DNA from: Streptomyces longispororuber
GTDB lineage: Bacteria; Actinomycetota; Actinomycetes; Streptomycetales; Streptomycetaceae
Direction: 5' to 3'
Assembly: GCF_024448165.1 (NCBI RefSeq)
Contig: NZ_JAMOLN010000013.1
Span: 1-64,000 of the forward strand
DNA length: 64,000 nucleotides
Below the pieces are notes generated by a model, which worked only from the letters and a program-made list of their open reading frames with translations, ran no database searches and had not been told where the DNA came from. Both the position numbers and the translations under genes were made by a program. This document shows, piece by piece, positions 59,289 to 64,000 of this stretch; position 1 is the first letter of the stretch; every line of letters begins with the position of its first letter.

Positions 59289-60136
59289 GCGTCGACGACC
59301 TCCCCCTGGCCGTGCTGGCCTCCCGGATCAGACTCGAGGAGAAGCAGCTCCTCGCCGAACTCGACAGGCGCCGGGTCCCGTTCACGCTCCTGGACACCAG
59401 GACGACCGTCTTCGGATCCGGCCACGACTTCCGCTTCCGAGGCGCGCTCACCCGCGAGATCGGACACACCCGCAACCTGTACGCCACCCGGCTGCTCGAA
59501 CACGCGGGCGTGACCGTGGTGAACTCCTCGGCCATCCTCGACACCTGCGGGGACAAGCTGTTCACCACGCTCAAGCTGGAGGCGGCCGGACTCCCGGTGA
59601 TCCGCTGGATGGCGACGCTCACCCCGGAGGGGGCGCTGCCCGTCCTGGCGGACTTCGGCTACCCCGCCGTGGTCAAGCCCGTCGTCGGATCGTGGGGGCG
59701 GCTCGCCTCCCGTCTCGACGGCCACGACGCGGCCGAGGCGGTCCTCGAACACCGCGACGCGCTGCCCGGACCGGTCAACAAGATCACCTACGTCCAGGAG
59801 TACATCGACAAGCCGGGCCGCGAGATCAAGGCGTACGTGATGGGCGGCGAGACCGTCGGGGCGATCTACAAGAGCTCCGACGAGTGGCGCACCAACACCA
59901 AGCGCGGCGGCATCCCCTCGGTGTGCACACCGGACGACGACCTGCTGAAGCTGCTCACCGCCACGGCCGAGGCGATCGGCGACGGCGTCCTCGGCATCGA
60001 CGTGCTGGAGGACCGCTCGGGCGCGTACTACGTCAACGAGGTCAACCACACGCCGGAGTTCCACGGCGCGCTGGACGTCCTCGAAGTGGACCTGGTCGGA
60101 CGCTACGTCGACCACGTCCTGAGCAGGGTGGGGTGA
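59285..60136 (+). CDS. ATP-grasp ligase, LysX-like
   Basis: A 283-residue ATP-grasp enzyme of the LysX/RimK group. Landmarks: N-terminal LAVLASRIRLEEKQLL, RNLYATRLLEHAGVTVVNS, KPVVGSWGRLASR, YVQEYIDKPGREIKAYVM, TNTKRGGIPS and the metal-binding EVNHTPEFHG. LysX attaches alpha-aminoadipate to the C-terminal Glu of LysW; the secondary-metabolism homologues attach Glu instead, starting the route to 2,6-diamino-5,7-dihydroxyheptanoic acid. The carrier protein it would need is not visible in this window. GTG start inside the lysK-like stop. Confidence 0.88.
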   Translation: MSVDDLPLAVLASRIRLEEKQLLAELDRRRVPFTLLDTRTTVFGSGHDFRFRGALTREIGHTRNLYATRLLEHAGVTVVNSSAILDTCGDKLFTTLKLEAAGLPVIRWMATLTPEGALPVLADFGYPAVVKPVVGSWGRLASRLDGHDAAEAVLEHRDALPGPVNKITYVQEYIDKPGREIKAYVMGGETVGAIYKSSDEWRTNTKRGGIPSVCTPDDDLLKLLTATAEAIGDGVLGIDVLEDRSGAYYVNEVNHTPEFHGALDVLEVDLVGRYVDHVLSRVG

Positions 60137-60140
60137 CCCG

Positions 60141-60422
60141 GTGAGCGAGCACCCCATCGAGTGCCGGGGCGGCCTCGTGCCGCTGCCGCCCGGCCACCGG
60201 GACTGGCTGCCGCTGGTGTTCGGCGGCGACGACCAGGCACGCGCCGTCGACGGCGCCGAGGTCCTGGTGCACTACCCCGACGCGGTGGACCCCGAGTGGA
60301 TCCACTGCCGGCCGGGGCTGAACCGGGCCCGCGTCCCGCTCGTCAGGCCCGAGAACCCCACCGCGATCCGCCTGCCCGACCGTCCGGGCGTCTGGGTCCA
60401 CATCGAGGAGGCTGCCGCATGA
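60141..60422 (+). CDS. 93-residue protein of unknown function
   Basis: A small soluble protein, GTG start, lying 4 bases after the LysX-like gene and overlapping the aminotransferase start by 4 bases, so it is surely translated. It has GGLVPLPPGHRDWLPLVFGG, two Cys (IECRG, WIHCRPG), and a C-terminus GVWVHIEEAAA. It is not a LysW-type carrier: there is no CxxC zinc site and no C-terminal acidic EDWGE-like tail. I do not recognise a family. Its place inside the operon suggests a role in the carrier-protein pathway. Confidence 0.8.
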   Translation: MSEHPIECRGGLVPLPPGHRDWLPLVFGGDDQARAVDGAEVLVHYPDAVDPEWIHCRPGLNRARVPLVRPENPTAIRLPDRPGVWVHIEEAAA

Positions 60423-61747
60423 CCGGAAACGGGCTGGCGATGTTCGGCGGTCCCCGCGCCGTACCCCGCGACCGGGCCACGAAGGACCTGGTCGGCTGGC
60501 CGGTGATCACCGACGCGGAGCGCCAGGCCGTCGTCGGGGTCCTGGAGAGCGGCCAGTTCACCTCGAACAACCCCGGCGCGGGACAGGTGCAGCTCCTCGA
60601 ACGCGAGTGGGCCGCACTGGTCGGCACCGAGCACTGCGCCGCGGTCTCCAACGGCACCACCGCGCTGGAACTCGCCCTGGCCGCGGCCGGCGTCGAGCCC
60701 GGCTCGGAGATCCTGGTCCCGGCGCTGTCGTTCATCGCGAGCGCCGTGGCCCCGGTGCACCGGCTCGTCGTCCCCGTCTTCGTGGACATCGACCCGGTCA
60801 CCTACACCATGGACCCGCGCGCCGTCGCCGCGGCCATCACGCCGCGTACCGCCGCGATCCTCGCCGTCCATCTGCACGGCCTGCCCTGCGACATGGACGA
60901 GCTGCGCGAACTCTCCCGCCGCCACGGCCTGTTGCTCATCGAGGACGCCGCCCAGGCGCACGCCGCCGAGTACCGCGGGACCCGGACCGGCGCGCTCGGC
61001 GACGTCGCCGCCTTCAGCCTCAACGTGGTCAAGAACCTGCCGACCTGCGGCGAGGGTGGCCTGATCACCACGGACGACTCCGAGCTGTACTCCCGGCTGC
61101 TGCGCCACCGCCAGTTCGGCGAGGAGCTCGAAGGGCGCGCCAAGCGCGACTACATCTCCCACGAGCTGGCGGGCAACGCCAAACTCAGCGCGGTCCAGGC
61201 CGCGTTCACCCGCTGCCAGCTGGACCGGCTCCCGGAGTACCACCAGGCGCGCGACCGCAACGTCCGGGCCCTGCTCGACCGGCTCGACGCGCTGCCCGGC
61301 CTCCTGGTGCCGCACTGCCCCGACGACCGCACGCACGCCTGGCACATCCTCCGCTTCCGCTTCTCGCCCGAGCAGATGGGCATCGAGGGCGCGACGCCCG
61401 GCGCGGTCCGCGCCGCCGTCGAGCGGGTGATGCGGGCCGAGGGCGTCCCGCTCCAGCAGTACCAGCCGGTGCCGCTGCCCGAGCAGGAGGCGCTGCTGAC
61501 CCGCAAGGGGTTCGGCGGCTACCCGTGGAAGCTGCGGCCCGGCGAGTACGGACCGACCGACACCTACCCGAACACCCTCGCCGTCATCGAGGACTCGCTG
61601 ACCCTGCAGCGCTGGCACCTCAACCCGGCCGCGGGACCGGTCCTCCAGGACTGCGCGGCCGCGTTCGAGAAGGTCTGGGCGAACCTCGACAAGGTGGCGA
61701 CGCTCGCCCGGACGATGAGCCCCGCGCCGGCGGAGGCGGTCCGATGA
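60419..61747 (+). CDS. DegT/DnrJ/EryC1-family PLP aminotransferase
   Basis: A 442-residue fold-type I aminotransferase. The PLP Lys is Lys205 in FSLNVVKNLPTCGEGG; other landmarks are GTEHCAAVSNGTTALELAL, VPALSFIASA and LIEDAAQAHAA. In the carrier-protein pathway a family member aminates the ketone made by the transketolase, giving the 6-amino group of the diamino-dihydroxyheptanoate. It is longer at the C-terminus than sugar aminotransferases (about 370-400). Coupled by 4-base overlaps at both ends. Confidence 0.9.
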   Translation: MTGNGLAMFGGPRAVPRDRATKDLVGWPVITDAERQAVVGVLESGQFTSNNPGAGQVQLLEREWAALVGTEHCAAVSNGTTALELALAAAGVEPGSEILVPALSFIASAVAPVHRLVVPVFVDIDPVTYTMDPRAVAAAITPRTAAILAVHLHGLPCDMDELRELSRRHGLLLIEDAAQAHAAEYRGTRTGALGDVAAFSLNVVKNLPTCGEGGLITTDDSELYSRLLRHRQFGEELEGRAKRDYISHELAGNAKLSAVQAAFTRCQLDRLPEYHQARDRNVRALLDRLDALPGLLVPHCPDDRTHAWHILRFRFSPEQMGIEGATPGAVRAAVERVMRAEGVPLQQYQPVPLPEQEALLTRKGFGGYPWKLRPGEYGPTDTYPNTLAVIEDSLTLQRWHLNPAAGPVLQDCAAAFEKVWANLDKVATLARTMSPAPAEAVR

Positions 61748-62625
61748 CGTCAACAACCGCTGCGACCACGACGACCGCCACGACCGCGACCGCCCGCGAG
61801 GACGTCGCCACCCTCGCCGAGCGGGCGCACCGGGTGCGGGAGCGGGTGCTGGAGATGGGCGCCGGCGAGACCGGCACCCACCTCGGCGGCAGCCTCTCCG
61901 CCGCCGACCTGCTGACCGTGCTCTACGGCTCGGTGCTGCGCGTCGATCCCGACCGCCCCGACTGGCCCGACCGCGACCGGTTCGTGCTCAGCAAGGGCCA
62001 CGCGGGCGCCGCCCTGTACGCCGTGCTCGCCGAGTACGGGTTCATCCCGTCCGAGGAGTGCGCCGACTACGCGAAGGCGGGCAGCCGGCTCGCCGCGCAT
62101 CCGCTGCGCCGCGTCGAGGGCGTCGAGTTCCCCACCGGCTCGCTCGGCCACGGCCTCTCGCTGGCCGCGGGCGCCGCGCTCGCCGCCCGCCGACTCGGCC
62201 GCCCCTCCCGGGCGTTCGCCCTGCTCGGCGACGGCGAGCTGCAGGAGGGCTCGGTCTGGGAGGCCGTGATGGGTGCGGCCCACCACAAGCTGGACAACCT
62301 CGTCGCCGTCGTGGACCGCAACGGCTGGCAGATCAGCGGCACCACGGAGGAGTGCCTGTCGCTGGAGCCGCTGGCCGACCGCTGGCGCTCCTTCGGCTGG
62401 GCGGTGCGCGAGGTGGACGGACACGATCTGCCCGCGCTGCTCGCCGTGTTCGACGGACTGCCGGACCCCGAGGGACGGCCGACGGTCGTCCTGGCCCGCA
62501 CCGTGAAGGGCCGCGGCGTCCCGATGCTCGAGGACCGCAAGAAGAGCCACTTCGTCAAGCTGACGCCGAAGCTCCACGTGCGCGCGTTGGCGGGACTCCG
62601 CAACCGCAGGGAGCGACAACAGTGA
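61744..62625 (+). CDS. transketolase, N-terminal (TPP-binding) subunit
   Basis: A 293-residue N-terminal half of a split transketolase. TPP site GDGELQEGSVWEAV followed by NLVAVVDRNGWQ, plus SKGHAGAALYAVLAEYG and AHPLRRVEGVEFPTGSLGHG. Split pairs of this kind transfer a two-carbon ketol unit to the carrier-bound glutamate semialdehyde in the vazabitide-type route, making the C7 skeleton. A Thr/Ala-rich stretch occupies the first 15 residues. ATGA overlap with the aminotransferase. Confidence 0.92.
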   Translation: MTSTTAATTTTATTATAREDVATLAERAHRVRERVLEMGAGETGTHLGGSLSAADLLTVLYGSVLRVDPDRPDWPDRDRFVLSKGHAGAALYAVLAEYGFIPSEECADYAKAGSRLAAHPLRRVEGVEFPTGSLGHGLSLAAGAALAARRLGRPSRAFALLGDGELQEGSVWEAVMGAAHHKLDNLVAVVDRNGWQISGTTEECLSLEPLADRWRSFGWAVREVDGHDLPALLAVFDGLPDPEGRPTVVLARTVKGRGVPMLEDRKKSHFVKLTPKLHVRALAGLRNRRERQQ

Positions 62626-63617
62626 CCGAGCTGACGATCGCGCAGGAGGCGCCCGCCGCGCCGGAGCCCAGCTGGGAGGAGCGGTACGCGGGACCGAGCC
62701 GGGAGATCTGCCGGCGCACCCTGGCCGAACTCGCCCGGCGGGACCCGCGGATCATGTGCGTGGACTCCGACGTCGGCGGACTGGAGACCCTCTTCGCCGA
62801 CCTGCCCGAGCAGTACGTCAACGTGGGCATCGCCGAGGCCAACCTGATCGGCATGGCCGCGGGCATGGCCGCGTCCGGCCTCGTCCCGTTCGCGCACACC
62901 CTGAGCGGCTTCGCCGCGGCCCGCGCCTGCGAGCAGATCAAGGTGGACGTGGCGGGCAACGACCTGCCGGTGCGCATCATCGCCACCCACGGCGGACTGT
63001 CCGCGGGACACTACGGGCCCACCCACCACGCGGTGGACGACATCGGGATCCTGCGGCTGCTGCCCAACCTCACCGTGCTGGTGCCCGCCGACGCGGTGGA
63101 GGCGGAGGCGGCGCTGATCGCCGCCGCCGACCATCCCGGCCCGGTCTTCCTGCGGCTGGGCCGCAGCGAGACGCCCCTCGTCCACCGGGGCCCCGTCGAC
63201 TTCCGGATCGGCCGCGCCCTGACGCTCGCCGACGGCGACGACGTCACGCTGATCGCGACCGGACCGCATCCGGTGCTGATGGCGCGGCGCGCCGCCGAGA
63301 CGCTGGCCGCCGAGGGCATCGGGGCCCGCGTCCTCAACATGCACACCATCAAGCCGCTGGACGAGGAGGCGGTGCTGCGGGCGGCGGCCGAGACCGGAGG
63401 CATCGTCACCGTCGAGGACCACCTGGTGACCGGCGGCCTCGGCGGCGCCGTCTGCGAGGTCGTGGCGGCCCGCGGCGGCTGCCCGGTGCGCCGGATCGGG
63501 GTGCCCGACCGCTTCAGCGACCGGGTCGGCGGTGAGCTCGACCTGCTTCGGCACGCGGGCGTCACCCCGGAGCGCATCGCCGCCGAGGCCCGGCTGCTGA
63601 CCGGAGCGGCGGTCTGA
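62622..63617 (+). CDS. transketolase, C-terminal subunit
   Basis: A 331-residue partner with the pyrimidine-binding domain and C-terminal domain of transketolase. The catalytic Glu is in NVGIAEANLIGMAAG; THGGLSAGHYGPTHHAVDD and VTVEDHLVTGGLGGAV are family marks. GTG start overlapping the N-subunit stop by 4 bases. It is the last plus-strand gene; the next gene is convergent 6 bases away, so the kinase, reductase and carrier protein of the route must be on another transcript. Confidence 0.92.
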   Translation: MTELTIAQEAPAAPEPSWEERYAGPSREICRRTLAELARRDPRIMCVDSDVGGLETLFADLPEQYVNVGIAEANLIGMAAGMAASGLVPFAHTLSGFAAARACEQIKVDVAGNDLPVRIIATHGGLSAGHYGPTHHAVDDIGILRLLPNLTVLVPADAVEAEAALIAAADHPGPVFLRLGRSETPLVHRGPVDFRIGRALTLADGDDVTLIATGPHPVLMARRAAETLAAEGIGARVLNMHTIKPLDEEAVLRAAAETGGIVTVEDHLVTGGLGGAVCEVVAARGGCPVRRIGVPDRFSDRVGGELDLLRHAGVTPERIAAEARLLTGAAV

Positions 63618-63622
63618 TGGAC

Positions 63623-64000
63623 TCAGCCGCCGGCCCGCCACAGGGCGAGCACGCCCCGGTCCGCGCCGCGCGGCAGCACGAACGCGGGCACCGCCTCGGC
63701 GGGCCGGGGATCGGCCAGCACGTCACCGGGCCGGGTGAGCCCGTCGGCGCCGCGGAACCGTGCCCGGCCGCCCACCCGCCGGGCCGCGCGCTCGGCCAGC
63801 ACCGCGATCTCGGCCCCGGGCGCGGGGCCGGGTGCGGCGGGCAGCGCCACGGTGCCGTGCGGCCCGCTGAACCAGACCCGCATCGGCCCGTCCCACAACG
63901 GGACGGGTTCGCCGCCCCACGGATAGGGCAGCTCCTCGTCCGGTGCGGCGAGGTCCTTCTCCATGTGGACCTCGGAGAGCGGCTTGTCCGGGCCGGGGAA
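63623..64000 (-). CDS. unknown protein, C-terminal part, cut by window end
   Basis: An open frame on the minus strand runs off the window edge. There are 12 more codons upstream of the ATG at 63964 (PDKPLSEVHMEKDL), and they read as coding, so the true start is probably outside. Visible features are PYPWGGEPVPLWDGPMRVWF and an Ala/Arg-rich C-terminus ending VLALWRAGG. No family recognised. It is convergent with the transketolase operon. It could be a further enzyme of the azabicycle pathway, but nothing in the sequence shows this. Confidence 0.6.
   Translation of the reverse strand, partial: FPGPDKPLSEVHMEKDLAAPDEELPYPWGGEPVPLWDGPMRVWFSGPHGTVALPAAPGPAPGAEIAVLAERAARRVGGRARFRGADGLTRPGDVLADPRPAEAVPAFVLPRGADRGVLALWRAGG

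Noticed and set aside
60141..60422. Amino-group carrier protein (LysW-like)
   Set aside because: No CxxC zinc site, too long, and no acidic EDWGE-like C-terminus.

Overview
The window is very GC-rich actinobacterial DNA, almost certainly from a Streptomyces. Strong third-position GC bias, GTG starts, ATGA/GTGA overlaps, StrR-type and LAL-type regulators and dense secondary-metabolism genes all fit. I recognise two different biosynthetic clusters with a short block of unrelated genes between them.

Left cluster (about 1-15.3 kb): this looks like the right-hand half of a lankacidin-type cluster. In order it holds a PKS with KS-KR-ACP-KS and no AT (LkcF-like, cut by the window edge and carrying an apparent one-base frameshift near 1516-1519), a KS-ACP-TE protein (LkcG-like), an isochorismatase-fold protein (LkcH-like), two convergent ABC-F ATPases (LkcI/LkcJ-like, probably ribosome protection) and a complete PQQ operon in the order pqqA-C-D-E-B, including the 36-residue PqqA precursor. 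This gene set and order match my memory of the lankacidin cluster of S. rochei. A StrR-family ParB-like regulator follows at 15.4 kb. A perfect StrR-type operator (GTTCAACTG-N11-CAGTTGAAC) lies just behind it, upstream of a secreted SGNH hydrolase. An NTPase/membrane-anchored receptor pair (18.1-21.9 kb) looks like ordinary accessory chromosome.

Right cluster (21.9 kb to the window end): I cannot match this NRPS pathway to a known product. (1) A minus-strand operon of an XRE-cupin regulator, cysC, cysD and cysN makes PAPS, and a sulfotransferase at 44.4 kb can use it. (2) Divergent from that operon is a four-gene cassette: SyrB2-type Fe/2OG halogenase (HxA facial triad), free carrier protein, free adenylation domain with an Ile-like code, and an acyl-CoA-dehydrogenase-like flavoprotein. 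This is the kutzneride KtzD/C/B/A logic that turns gamma-chloro-isoleucine into a cyclopropane amino acid. (3) A minus-strand operon holds NRPS C-A-T, NRPS C-T-TE lacking an A domain, two acyl-CoA dehydrogenase subunits, a type II thioesterase, an MbtH protein and a LAL regulator. (4) A plus-strand operon holds an MFS exporter and a free A domain with a proline-like code, then a thioesterase and three NRPS proteins (C-A-T, C-A-MT-T with a Ser code, C-A-T). (5) These run directly into a PF10014-type dioxygenase, a LysK-like deacylase, a LysX-like ligase, a 93-residue unknown, a DegT aminotransferase and a split transketolase. This last set is the amino-group-carrier-protein route to 2,6-diamino-5,7-dihydroxyheptanoic acid known from vazabitide, ficellomycin and azinomycin.

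Taken together, the right cluster is predicted to make a nonribosomal peptide of about six residues. It would join a halogenation-derived, probably cyclopropyl, amino acid with a residue from the carrier-protein route, possibly closed to an aziridine-containing azabicycle by PAPS-dependent sulfation and sulfate elimination. The carrier protein itself, its kinase and its reductase were not seen and should lie beyond 64 kb. I saw no tRNA, rRNA, CRISPR array or insertion sequence.
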